Of a stretch of 64,000 bases of DNA, positions 1 to 7,670 are shown in pieces (positions within the stretch are counted from its first letter, which is position 1; the number at the start of each line of letters is the position of its first letter). A model generated the notes under the pieces. That model was not told the DNA's origin, made no database searches, and saw nothing but the letters and a program-made list of their open reading frames with translations. Position numbers and translations under genes: made by a program. The stretch lies in contig NZ_JACBZX010000001.1 in assembly GCF_013408565.1 (NCBI RefSeq), positions 1,116,001 through 1,180,000 of the forward strand, written 5' to 3'. The DNA is from Janibacter alkaliphilus. GTDB taxonomy: Bacteria > Actinomycetota > Actinomycetes > Actinomycetales > Dermatophilaceae.

Positions 1-309
1 CGCCGCCACCAGACGGGCCAGCTGCAGGCCGGCGGTGGTGAGGGTGGAGATCTCGGTCCACCGCGTCTCGGCGGCGCTGGTCGTCCGCATCCCGAGACGG
101 CGGGCGGCGCCGACGGGGTCGTGGACGGGCCGGGGCGGACCGACCCACAGCACCGGTCGGTCGTGGGCGTCGGCGACGACGACGAGACCGTGCCCGTCGT
201 CCCCGCCGATCCGCAGCCCGGCGCCCGGCCCGGCGGCCTCGTCGACGGCGATGGCGAGGCTGGTCGGATCGATGTCACGGGCGGTGGTGACGACCAGGTC
301 GTAGCTCAT
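1..309 (-). CDS. Hypothetical protein, C-terminus beyond window
   Basis: The reading frame starts with ATG at 309 and is open to the window edge (103 codons seen). The product begins MSYDLVVTTARDIDPTSL and contains VVVADAHDRPVLWVGPPRP, an alternating hydrophobic pattern that suggests a small alpha/beta cytoplasmic protein. There is no signal peptide or membrane segment. It is divergent from the Esx block with a 157-base gap, so it may share a control region with it. I do not recognise the family. G/C-ending codon use favours this strand over the competing plus-strand frames. Confidence 0.55.
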   Translation of the reverse strand, partial: MSYDLVVTTARDIDPTSLAIAVDEAAGPGAGLRIGGDDGHGLVVVADAHDRPVLWVGPPRPVHDPVGAARRLGMRTTSAAETRWTEISTLTTAGLQLARLVAA

Positions 310-466
310 GCCGAGTCATCGTGGCACGACGATCGCGCGCCGGTTGCCTTCGACCGCAACCACTTCCGAGGCCGTTCCGGTTGCGAGCACCCAGGTCCTG
401 GGTTTGCATGGTGACGCACGGGTAGCCGGAGGGGCCGGCACCCACGAGCAGGGGAAAGTGAGTGGC

Positions 467-802
467 ATGAAGTTCGACATGGGCAGCACCACGCTGGGCA
501 CCCTCTCCAAGGGGACGCAGGGCTCGCACGACGACCTCGGGTCGTTGGTCAAGGAGCTGGTCCGGGCGGTGGAGCCGCTGGAGGGCAAGTTCAACGGTCG
601 GGGCCGGGTCGCCTTCGACAGCTTCAAGCAGCGCACCGACGAGGTCGCCGCCGAGCTCAACAGCTCGCTAGCCAAGATCCTCGAGGGCCAGGGCGAGATG
701 GACCTCGCCTTCCACACCGGTGACGAGGAGGCCGGGCAGAACGCCTCGCAGTCCGAGGGCAAGTCCAGCTTCGACCGGGCCCGTTTCAGCGGCCAGGCCT
801 GA
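467..802 (+). CDS. Esx/WXG100-like small secreted protein 1
   Basis: This 111-residue, mostly helical protein is of WXG100 size. It starts MKFDMGSTTLGTLSKGT. The helix-turn-helix hinge that is W-x-G in WXG100 proteins reads FNGRGRVAFDSF around residues 53-64, so the Trp is replaced by Phe. ATG 467 is chosen because an AGGGGA ribosome-binding site lies about 9 bases upstream; an in-frame GTG at 458 would sit on top of it. It is followed 34 bases later by a second protein of the same type. The pair, next to a toxin and T7SS core genes, suggests an exported helical hairpin heterodimer. By family knowledge such pairs escort T7SS toxins; here that is inference. Confidence 0.7.
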   Translation: MKFDMGSTTLGTLSKGTQGSHDDLGSLVKELVRAVEPLEGKFNGRGRVAFDSFKQRTDEVAAELNSSLAKILEGQGEMDLAFHTGDEEAGQNASQSEGKSSFDRARFSGQA

Positions 803-836
803 CGGCAGATCGACGAGCAGAGGGGAAGCAGCAGAC

Positions 837-1145
837 ATGCCATCGATGGATCGGATCAGCTACGACACCGGCGTCTCGGGCGAGGTGCAGGGCGACATCG
901 GCAGGATCGTGGGTCGGCTGGAGTCGCTGATGTCCACGCGGGACTCGCAGGTGGCCACCGCCATGGCCGACTTCCAGGCGGACGGGGTCTCCGAGGAGTA
1001 CCGCCACGTCGAGGACCGCTGGAGCAAGGCCTCCGGCGAGGTGCGCTCGATCATCGCGCTGGTCAAGGACACGCTCTCGTTGAACGACGAGACGGCCACG
1101 ACCACCCAGTCGCGGGCGAGCAACGCCGTCAAGAACATCGGCTGA
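837..1145 (+). CDS. Esx/WXG100-like small secreted protein 2
   Basis: A 102-residue helical protein beginning MPSMDRISYDTGVSGEVQGD, with RIVGRLESLMSTRDSQ early on and EEYRHVEDRW near residue 60, where WXG would be expected. There is no true WXG and no C-terminal YxxxD/E signal that I can identify with confidence. An AGGGGA-type site lies about 10 bases before ATG 837. It directly follows the first Esx-like gene and precedes the DUF6507-like gene, so all three are probably cotranscribed with the toxin. It most likely acts as the partner of the preceding protein. Assignment rests on size, helix content and position rather than on a signature motif. Confidence 0.65.
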   Translation: MPSMDRISYDTGVSGEVQGDIGRIVGRLESLMSTRDSQVATAMADFQADGVSEEYRHVEDRWSKASGEVRSIIALVKDTLSLNDETATTTQSRASNAVKNIG

Positions 1146-1253
1146 CGCGGCGGCCACCACGCCAGGCCGGCGCTGCCGGTGTGGCGTGGATGGCCGTTAT
1201 CGGTGCGCGCGCGGGCGCACCGGGGTTGTCGGGGACAGACGTCAGGAGCAGCA

Positions 1254-1619
1254 GTGGGGACGAAGTGGGACATCGACGGCCCGGCGGTGGGCCGGGTCAT
1301 CGAGAGGGCAGCGGGCAAGGCGGACGGCTACGAGGGTGATGTCACCAAGGTCGGTGAGGGCTTCGCCGAGCTGCAGGGCGTGCTGACGAACTCGCAGCTG
1401 GTCGCGAAGCGGGTGGACGACTTCGCGAGCGAGGTGGTGTACGACGACCTCGGCACGATCCAGGGGCACACCGCGTCCGCGATCATGGGCACGACCGAGG
1501 CGGTGGGTCACTACCTCGACGGCCACGAGCAGATGGCGCAGACCGCCCAGGGCAACGCCACCAAGGCCAGCTATCCCACACCGCCGGGGGTCGGCAGCGA
1601 CGGCTCCGGGACCAGCTGA
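1254..1619 (+). CDS. DUF6507-like T7SS-associated protein
   Basis: A 121-residue protein starting at GTG 1254 behind GGAGCAGCA. The N-terminus is MGTKWDIDGPAVGRVIERA; the K/R-W-D-I-D opening followed by a four-helix pattern resembles the DUF6507 proteins that accompany actinobacterial ESX toxins (from memory, unverified). Residues 17-105 look like two long amphipathic helices separated near FASEVVYDDLG. The Ser/Gly/Pro tail GVGSDGSGTS is low-complexity. Its TGA overlaps the toxin ATG by one base (TGATG), implying translational coupling, so it is likely a toxin-specific adaptor or secretion chaperone. A more upstream in-frame ATG at 1179 lacks a ribosome-binding site. Confidence 0.65.
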   Translation: MGTKWDIDGPAVGRVIERAAGKADGYEGDVTKVGEGFAELQGVLTNSQLVAKRVDDFASEVVYDDLGTIQGHTASAIMGTTEAVGHYLDGHEQMAQTAQGNATKASYPTPPGVGSDGSGTS

Positions 1620-4126
1620 TGGGCGGCCACGGACAGAGCCCGATCGAGGTCAAGCTCGACGACCCCGCAGCGATCCGGGACAGGGCCCGGGCGCTGACCT
1701 CGGCCCTGGGAGACGTGGAGGTCACTGCGGGCGAGGTCCGCTCCACCTGGCGCGGCATCGCGGGGCACTACGAGGCGCCGGAGTCCGGCCAGGTGCTGCG
1801 GGCGATGGCCAAGCCCGACGACGTGGCCGGTGAGCTCCGCTCGAAGGGGGACCGGGCCAGGCGGGCTCTCGACGGCTACGCCGACGCGCTGGAGGAGCTG
1901 AGGTCTCGCCGGGATGACCTGATCGCCGAGGCGGCGAGCATCCGGCAGGGACGGGCCGACATCGAGTCGGGCAAGGTGAAGGAGCCGGAGTACGTCTCGC
2001 TGAAGTATCAGCACGGCAACGGCGAGCGGCAGGAGTCGCCCAAGGCAGAGCTGCGCGGGCGTGAGGACGCCCTGGCGGAGGATATCGCTGAGCTGCAGTC
2101 TGACAAGGACCGGGCGGAGATCGTCTGCGCCAACGCGATCGGCGCGATCTGGGGTGCGATGCCGTACAAGCTGTCCGGTGAGACCTCGGTCAGCTACGAC
2201 CTGCAGTACGGCGCGACCGCCGACGCCTACGAGCAGCTCGCCTACAGCCACGAGTCTCCCTGGGGTCGCCCGGCCTACTGGAGCGATGATGGGATCTGGC
2301 TGTGGCGTGGCGTGCAGGGGGCCGCGTCGAGCGTGACGAGCACCGTCGGCATGGTCGGTGATCTGAGCGGCTTACGCGGTCAGGGCCGGGCTGACGCGAT
2401 GTACTCGGGCCTGTGGCGAACGGGCACGGATCTGTGGACCGTGGGGAGCCCGTTGGGGATGGCCGTGCACGACCCGACCGAGAGGGCGGAGTCGGCTGCG
2501 CGTGTCGCAGAGATGGGTAAAGGACTGGTCTCGCTGGACACCTTCGGCGCCGAGACGGCGCACACCATCGGGTCGTTCGGACCTGACGTTGCTGTGGCAG
2601 TCGTTACCGGCGGCACCGGCCTGGCCGCCCGCGGGGCCGTGCGGACGATGGCTGCCTCTCGGTACGACCAGCTCGCCAAGGCGGCCAAGGTCGACCTCTC
2701 AGGGATCGGCGCTGCGGCGAGGAAGTGGGCCGCCTCGCCCGCTGGTCGGGCCATGAGCGACTTCTCAGACCTGGGGACCTGGGCTCGAGATCAGCTGGGC
2801 GGGGCGAAGGAGGCTGCCTCGCGGGTGGGTCAGCGCTGGCAGCCGGCGGCCGCCCCCGCGGGGGGTCCGTCGCCGTCGTCGGTGGCTCCCTCGCGAGGTC
2901 TGGACTCGCCGGGTGTGACGCAGCAGAGCGTGGACACCTCTCGGGGCAGTAGCGCGTCGCCCTTGACGTCCCCGGGCGGCAGCCCGTCGCACGTTCCGGG
3001 TGGCGGGTCGTCGCCCTCGGGTACCGGGTCACCGTCGGGTGGTGCGCCGGAGGGGCGCTGGTCCCCGGGTGCGGGCTCGGACGGGCCGGATGCTCCGGGG
3101 CCGGTGGCGCGTGACGGTGCGGATGCCGGTGATGTCCGGACCGGTGGTGATGGTCGGCCTGGTGAGGGTCCGGCCGGTCGGGACGTGGACGGGCCCGAGG
3201 GTGCGCGCGACGGCGCTGACAGCGGGGATGCCGGTCGTCCTCGTGATGGGAGCCCAGCGTCGTCACCTGATGGGTCGTCGCCGGACGGGTCTCGGGAGGG
3301 GCCCGGTCGTGATGGTGGCCCCTCGTCGGACGCCGACCGGTCGCCGGCCCCCGAGCGGTCGCCGGACCGCGCCGGACGTGACGAGGGCGGGTCGTCCCCG
3401 GACGCTGGCGGCTCGGTGTCACGGGTGGGTGATGAGGGGTACCCGTTCAGCGCAGACGACGCGGCGCGCATGACGGACAGCCCGCAGGCGCGGGTCGATC
3501 TCGGTGACGGCTCGAACGGGGCTCGGTTGGTGGACGAGCCGAAGATCTATGGTCAGCCGAACCATCCGGATCCGGTGCCGCCGGCGCCACCAGAGGTGCT
3601 GCAGGATCCGTGGGTGCAGGAGGCGTTGAACGGGCAGCCGCCGAAGCTGGTGCTGGACGAGGATGGGGTGCTGCGGACGGCGGACAAGCAAGTGGTGACC
3701 TTCCGTTACACCAATCCGAAGCACGAGCTGCTCGAAATGCTGCGGCAGACCCGGTTGCAGGAGGACGGGCTGAACCGGATGAGCGCTAAAGACCTGCTGG
3801 AGAACTTGAGGAGTTACGACGCGAACAAGAGCCAGGCTCGTAGCGCGCGCGACGACTACCACAAGACGGCGCGGCCGGTCGACGAGCCGTGGTTCGGGAA
3901 GGGCCAGGCCCTGCACAGTCCGGACATGATCGCTGGCGGCGCCGCGCGGTCCTTCGACGGATACGGGCACGGAGGAGTGAACCACTCCCTCGGCGCCCAA
4001 TGGAGAGGCGAAGCGAGACCACTCCGTACCACGCTAGCGCAGGAGATGCAGGATATTCCTGAGCCGTTGTGGCAGTGGGTGGCGCCCAAGATTGAGGTGC
4101 GCACCATGGACATGTTGGGAGGTTGA
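1619..4126 (+). CDS. T7SS polymorphic toxin with C-terminal Ntox15/Tde1-like nuclease domain
   Basis: An 835-residue effector-like protein. Residues 1-190 are helical and coiled-coil-like (STWRGIAGHYEAPE, then a long charged helix), typical of T7SS-targeting domains. Residues 220-380 are Gly/Ala/Trp-rich and amphipathic (WLWRGVQGAASSVTSTVG; VAVAVVTGGTGLAARGAV). Residues 405-600 form a disordered Gly/Ser/Pro/Asp linker. Residues 680-835 carry SAKDLLENLRSYDANKSQAR, then ALHSPDMIAGG with an H766-S-P-D769 HxxD motif, then GHGGVNHSLGAQWRGEA. That arrangement matches Ntox15, the DNase domain of the Agrobacterium type VI effector Tde1. The predicted role is export through the neighbouring ESX machine and DNA cleavage in rivals. 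It is coupled by TGATG to the upstream gene and followed by Tdi1-like immunity genes. Family assignment is by motif recognition only. Confidence 0.8.
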   Translation: MGGHGQSPIEVKLDDPAAIRDRARALTSALGDVEVTAGEVRSTWRGIAGHYEAPESGQVLRAMAKPDDVAGELRSKGDRARRALDGYADALEELRSRRDDLIAEAASIRQGRADIESGKVKEPEYVSLKYQHGNGERQESPKAELRGREDALAEDIAELQSDKDRAEIVCANAIGAIWGAMPYKLSGETSVSYDLQYGATADAYEQLAYSHESPWGRPAYWSDDGIWLWRGVQGAASSVTSTVGMVGDLSGLRGQGRADAMYSGLWRTGTDLWTVGSPLGMAVHDPTERAESAARVAEMGKGLVSLDTFGAETAHTIGSFGPDVAVAVVTGGTGLAARGAVRTMAASRYDQLAKAAKVDLSGIGAAARKWAASPAGRAMSDFSDLGTWARDQLGGAKEAASRVGQRWQPAAAPAGGPSPSSVAPSRGLDSPGVTQQSVDTSRGSSASPLTSPGGSPSHVPGGGSSPSGTGSPSGGAPEGRWSPGAGSDGPDAPGPVARDGADAGDVRTGGDGRPGEGPAGRDVDGPEGARDGADSGDAGRPRDGSPASSPDGSSPDGSREGPGRDGGPSSDADRSPAPERSPDRAGRDEGGSSPDAGGSVSRVGDEGYPFSADDAARMTDSPQARVDLGDGSNGARLVDEPKIYGQPNHPDPVPPAPPEVLQDPWVQEALNGQPPKLVLDEDGVLRTADKQVVTFRYTNPKHELLEMLRQTRLQEDGLNRMSAKDLLENLRSYDANKSQARSARDDYHKTARPVDEPWFGKGQALHSPDMIAGGAARSFDGYGHGGVNHSLGAQWRGEARPLRTTLAQEMQDIPEPLWQWVAPKIEVRTMDMLGG

Positions 4127-4130
4127 TCGT

Positions 4131-4622
4131 ATGAGTGGGGCAAAGGTGGGCTCCGAGGTTGGTGCCTTTCTCGACTGGTGCACGGCGTTGGATGCGCCAA
4201 CCTGCCAATGGGTCGTGAGGTGGCGGAGGTTGATGACGCGAGACCCCGTCTACCAGTCGGCTATGGACGAAACGGGCGCCTTGGGAGTGCCGGCTTCGTT
4301 CAACAGCGCTCTAGCGAAGGGAGTCGTTCCGGTTGCGCGCCAGGCGCAACTCCACCTCGACAATGTCGTGGACACAACACTATTCGAGACGTCTACCGAA
4401 TTCGCGGCGATCGCGATTCAGCAGCGGGGTCGGTTGAGTGTGGGGTCGTATCTGGTGCTGACGGAGCCGTTTCGGGTGGCGGGTTTCGACTTCGAGGATG
4501 GGTGGGGTGTGGGTCCGGATGCGGAGGGTGTGGTGACGACTGCTCCTGAAGGCGACAGCGGTTCCGTTGGTGGCGACAGTTCTGGTCGTGGTTCTGGTGA
4601 TGGTTCGGAGGGTGTGTCGTGA
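4131..4622 (+). CDS. Array family A, copy 1 (unknown function)
   Basis: 163 residues, starting ATG 4131 only 4 bases after the toxin stop, with GGGAGG just upstream inside the toxin end. All four A copies share FL[DE]WC near residue 14 and G-[VL]-P-[AV]-[ST]-F-x-S-[AS]-L near residue 52. They then have an almost invariant block from QRGRLSVGSYLVLTEP to FDFEDGWGVGP (here residues 98-129, bases 4422-4517). Between these the sequence is highly divergent among copies. The Gly/Ser-rich tail (DSSGRGSGDGSEGVS) is shared only with copy 2, the other copy that precedes a B gene. No catalytic or membrane motif is visible. Position suggests immunity or chaperone work for the toxin; the family is unknown to me. 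Confidence 0.75.
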   Translation: MSGAKVGSEVGAFLDWCTALDAPTCQWVVRWRRLMTRDPVYQSAMDETGALGVPASFNSALAKGVVPVARQAQLHLDNVVDTTLFETSTEFAAIAIQQRGRLSVGSYLVLTEPFRVAGFDFEDGWGVGPDAEGVVTTAPEGDSGSVGGDSSGRGSGDGSEGVS

Positions 4623-5203
4623 TGTTGGGTGATGGTGTGGTGGCGTCGTTTGGTGAGGTGCCGTTCGAGTCGCGGGTGGTGTGGGGGCAGTGGGCTCCTG
4701 AGGGTGCGGTTCAGCTGTGGGAGAGCTCGGGGGTGTGTGCGTTCTCGGGTGGGTTCGTGCGGCTGGTGGATCCGGGTCGGGCGGCGCAGATGCTGGAGGG
4801 GGTGTACGGGCTGCCGGAGAACTCGGTGGTGCTGTTCGCGACCGGGTTGGGGGATCTGGTGGTGAGCGCGCAGGGGATGTTCTTCGTGGTGTTCTTCCGC
4901 TGGGGTGTGGTGGCGCCGCTGCCTCGGGGTGCGGGCCTGGCGCAGGTGGTGGGGTGGTTGCAGGACGAGCGGGTGCTGGACGGGGTGTTCGGTCGGGGGG
5001 TGTTCGCGGAGGCTGTGGCGGCGGACCGGGGTGGGGTGCTGGGTCCTGATGAGTGCTACGGGTTCGTGCCGTTGTTGGCGTTGGGCGGTCCGGAGCGGGC
5101 GGCGAATCTGGATCGGTGCGGGATGTGGGAGCACATCGCGTTGATCCTGGCGATGGCTGGTCCGCCGGCGGTGGGCGCGGAGCTGGCGCTGCCCCCGGCC
5201 TGA
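4622..5203 (+). CDS. Array family B, copy 1: Tdi1/DUF1851-like immunity protein
   Basis: 193 residues; ATG 4622 overlaps the stop of A1 (TGATG), with an alternative GTG one codon earlier. The C-terminal third has LGPDECYGFVPLLALGG (residues 140-156) followed by LDRCGMWEHIALIL (164-177). This is the pattern of the DUF1851 domain at the C-terminus of Tdi1, the immunity partner of the Ntox15 DNase Tde1. The N-terminal half (WGQWAPEGAVQLWESSGV) would correspond to the GAD-related part. Pairing with an Ntox15 toxin two genes upstream makes cognate immunity the most likely role, probably by cytoplasmic binding of the nuclease. The protein is identical in sequence to the copy at 6985. Confidence 0.8.
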   Translation: MLGDGVVASFGEVPFESRVVWGQWAPEGAVQLWESSGVCAFSGGFVRLVDPGRAAQMLEGVYGLPENSVVLFATGLGDLVVSAQGMFFVVFFRWGVVAPLPRGAGLAQVVGWLQDERVLDGVFGRGVFAEAVAADRGGVLGPDECYGFVPLLALGGPERAANLDRCGMWEHIALILAMAGPPAVGAELALPPA

Positions 5204-5306
5204 CCTCTTCGACCGGTCGTGACGCGGAGGCTCGCGCAGGGCTCGGGATCAGGTCGATGCGTCCTGGTCTTGACGAGCCCCGATGTGTGAAGGGTGAGGT
5301 GTGCTG

Positions 5307-5858
5307 ATGGCCGGGTTGACGGGTTCGGATCTGGTGGTGGGTGAGTGGTCGTGGGCTCCGGTGGAGGAGGTCGTGGCATGGGCCCGGCTCTGGGCATCGG
5401 CGTCCTGGCCGATGACCGAGGATGTGGCGATCGACCTGGGGGTGGCGCATCTGGGGTGGTCGGTGGACGAGAAGGGTGCGGCGGTAAGTCCGTGGCCGCT
5501 GAACCGGCCTGGAGTGTCGCTTTCACGGGACTACGGCGCGGATGACTGTTACGGATTCACCTTCCAAGTGACGGATGTCGTCGGGCGTCCGGGAGAGCTG
5601 CTGGATGGTGAGGGTCAGCGGCTGTGGGAGGCGTTCTTGCGGGATCGGTTCACGCTGCTGGTGCGGGCGCTGACGGCCGAGCTGGGGACGCCGAGAAGGT
5701 CGCGCGACAGGCTGGACGAGGAAGAGGTGCTGACGCGGGCACGGTGGGAGCTGCCGGACGGTGGAATCCGCTGGGATGTGACGCAGTCGGAGCGGTCGGT
5801 GCGGGTGTTTGTGAGTTCGCCGGATCGTGCGGAGCGGGAGCGGTACATGGGTCACTAG
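5307..5858 (+). CDS. Array family C, copy 1 (DUF6301-like)
   Basis: 183 residues, ATG 5307 with GGTGAGG about 8 bases upstream; an in-frame GTG at 5301 is possible. It contains EWSWAPVEEVVAWARLWA, a helix with aromatic spacing, then ASWPMTEDVAIDLGVAHLGW, WPLNRPGVSLSRDYG, LRDRFTLLVRALTAELG, and a final WELPDGGIRWDVTQS-x-SVRVFVSS strand pair. This resembles DUF6301 proteins found beside actinobacterial secretion toxins (tentative, from memory). It is a soluble protein of mixed fold. Four copies occur in the array, always after B or directly after A. A 103-base spacer separates it from B1. Probable immunity-type protein, with no direct evidence for its target. Confidence 0.7.
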   Translation: MAGLTGSDLVVGEWSWAPVEEVVAWARLWASASWPMTEDVAIDLGVAHLGWSVDEKGAAVSPWPLNRPGVSLSRDYGADDCYGFTFQVTDVVGRPGELLDGEGQRLWEAFLRDRFTLLVRALTAELGTPRRSRDRLDEEEVLTRARWELPDGGIRWDVTQSERSVRVFVSSPDRAERERYMGH

Positions 5859-5908
5859 CAGTGGACATTCATCTGTCGGGTTCGCGCGTCGGTGTGAAGG
5901 AGTTGGTT

Positions 5909-6412
5909 GTGGTGGAGTGGTCGGAGTTTCAGGGTGCGTTGGCGGGTGTGCTGGGTGAGGTGGGTGATCGGTGGCGGGTGATCATCAGTGAGCCGGCCTC
6001 GGGGGTGTTCGTGCAGTTCGCGGATGACCCTTCGGGGGTGGAGATGCAGTGCTCGTCGCGTGAGGTGGCGAAGTTCGCTGATCTGATCCCGGCGTCCGCG
6101 GATGAGGTGATGGAGGCGCAGGGGTGGCAGGCGCCGACCCGGGAGCTGCCGTTGTGGTCGCAGGTGGTGGAGCTGCCGGCGTTGACGTCTGAGCTGGAGG
6201 CGGCGGCGGGGGCGTGCGTGATCGCGTTGCGTGATGCGTTCGGTGTGGGCTCACCTGACGATCTGGAGTACACGGCGTGGCGTGAGCGCGAGGTGATGAT
6301 GCAGGGAGTGACGTACTCGGGCGAGGAGGTGGATGAGCTGGATCCGGGTGAGTATCCGATGCCGTTGCCTCGGCTGGGTCTGCCGCTGGTCGCCCCTCCG
6401 GGTATGGAGTAG
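5909..6412 (+). CDS. Array family D, copy 1 (TY-Chap/YbjN-like)
   Basis: 167 residues from GTG 5909, chosen because a GAAGGAG site lies about 6 bases upstream and all three D copies share GTG-GTG-GAG-TGG at this point. The protein begins with VEWSEFQGALAGVLGEVGDRW and continues GVFVQFADDPSGVEMQCSSRE and EAQGWQAPTRELPLW, then a helical C-terminus ending in a short Pro-rich tail. Wording and length resemble the TY-Chap/YbjN superfamily, whose members act as small chaperones or immunity-like adaptors (tentative). There is no membrane segment. It closes the first full A-B-C-D cassette. Confidence 0.7.
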   Translation: MVEWSEFQGALAGVLGEVGDRWRVIISEPASGVFVQFADDPSGVEMQCSSREVAKFADLIPASADEVMEAQGWQAPTRELPLWSQVVELPALTSELEAAAGACVIALRDAFGVGSPDDLEYTAWREREVMMQGVTYSGEEVDELDPGEYPMPLPRLGLPLVAPPGME

Positions 6413-6490
6413 CCAGTACCGGCTCGCCGGTGGTATTCGCGCTGGCCTTCCGGAATGGCCGGCCCAGGAAACCTCGGGTGAGGAGGCCGT

Positions 6491-6985
6491 GTGACTGAAT
6501 CTAGAGTTGGTGCCGAGGTCGCTGCTTTCTTGGACTGGTGCGAGCTCCTGGACGAATCGGCGGCGCGGCAGATTTTGCGCTGGCGCAGATCTGTTAAGCG
6601 CGACCCCGGATTCCGAGCAGCGCTCGTCGAGCAGCGCGGTGCCGGTGTCCCGGCGTCATTCACCAGTGCCCTGTTCAAGGGTGTCGAGACGGTGAGGTGT
6701 CGGCTCGCACTGCTCCTAGTGGACGATGCGGCAGAGAGAGCGTTGGTGCAGACCTCGGTGCATTCCGCTGCGCAAGCGATCTATCAGCGGGGTCGGTTGA
6801 GTGTGGGGTCGTATCTGGTGTTGACGGAGCCATTTCGCGTGGCGGGGTTCGACTTCGAGGATGGGTGGGGTGTGGGTCCTCACGCGGAGGGTGTGGTGAC
6901 GGCTGCTGCTGTGGGCGACAGCGGTTCCGTTGGTGGCGGCGGTTCTGGTCGTGGTTCTGGTGATGGTTCGGAGGGTGTGTCGTGA
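6491..6985 (+). CDS. Array family A, copy 2 (unknown function)
   Basis: 164 residues from GTG 6491 with a strong AGGAGG site 4 bases upstream. The N-terminal ESRVGAEVAAFLDWCELLDE resembles copy 1 more than copies 3 and 4, and WRRSVKRDPGFRAAL matches WRRLMTRDPVYQSAM of copy 1. The middle section (residues 65-95) has diverged. The invariant block occupies 6785-6880. The Gly/Ser tail and the TGATG junction with the next gene are nearly base-identical to copy 1, which marks the start of a long duplicated segment covering the whole of B2. Confidence 0.75.
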   Translation: MTESRVGAEVAAFLDWCELLDESAARQILRWRRSVKRDPGFRAALVEQRGAGVPASFTSALFKGVETVRCRLALLLVDDAAERALVQTSVHSAAQAIYQRGRLSVGSYLVLTEPFRVAGFDFEDGWGVGPHAEGVVTAAAVGDSGSVGGGGSGRGSGDGSEGVS

Positions 6986-7566
6986 TGTTGGGTGATGGTG
7001 TGGTGGCGTCGTTTGGTGAGGTGCCGTTCGAGTCGCGGGTGGTGTGGGGGCAGTGGGCTCCTGAGGGTGCGGTTCAGCTGTGGGAGAGCTCGGGGGTGTG
7101 TGCGTTCTCGGGTGGGTTCGTGCGGCTGGTGGATCCGGGTCGGGCGGCGCAGATGCTGGAGGGGGTGTACGGGCTGCCGGAGAACTCGGTGGTGCTGTTC
7201 GCGACCGGGTTGGGGGATCTGGTGGTGAGCGCGCAGGGGATGTTCTTCGTGGTGTTCTTCCGCTGGGGTGTGGTGGCGCCGCTGCCTCGGGGTGCGGGGT
7301 TGGCGCAGGTGGTGGGGTGGTTGCAGGACGAGCGGGTGCTGGACGGGGTGTTCGGTCGGGGGGTGTTCGCGGAGGCTGTGGCGGCGGACCGGGGTGGGGT
7401 GCTGGGTCCTGATGAGTGCTACGGGTTCGTGCCGTTGTTGGCGTTGGGCGGTCCGGAGCGGGCGGCGAATCTGGATCGGTGCGGGATGTGGGAGCACATC
7501 GCGTTGATCTTGGCGATGGCTGGTCCGCCGGCGGTGGGCGCGGAGCTGGCGCTGCCCCCGGCCTGA
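6985..7566 (+). CDS. Array family B, copy 2: Tdi1/DUF1851-like immunity protein
   Basis: 193 residues with the same amino-acid sequence as the copy at 4622. I find only a few silent base differences (for example gcctg versus gttgg near 7297 and ctggcg versus ttggcg near 7510). It keeps the DUF1851 signature LGPDECYGFVPLLALGG and the EHIALIL helix. Identity at this level, beside A and C partners that have diverged, points to a very recent duplication or gene conversion. The predicted role is the same, neutralising the Ntox15 domain. It is coupled to A2 by TGATG overlap. Confidence 0.8.
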   Translation: MLGDGVVASFGEVPFESRVVWGQWAPEGAVQLWESSGVCAFSGGFVRLVDPGRAAQMLEGVYGLPENSVVLFATGLGDLVVSAQGMFFVVFFRWGVVAPLPRGAGLAQVVGWLQDERVLDGVFGRGVFAEAVAADRGGVLGPDECYGFVPLLALGGPERAANLDRCGMWEHIALILAMAGPPAVGAELALPPA

Positions 7567-7670
7567 TCCCTTCGACCCGGTTGTGACGCGGAGGCTGGCG
7601 CAGGGCTCGGGCCCAGGTCGATGCGTCCTGGTCCTGAAGAGTCGCTCAGCGTGAAAGGTGAGGTGTGCTG

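Noticed and set aside
355..385. Inverted repeat CGCAACC / GGTTGCG before the Esx genes as an operator
   Set aside because: Arms are only 7 bases with a 17-base spacer, which can occur by chance in GC-rich DNA. There is no supporting -10 box.
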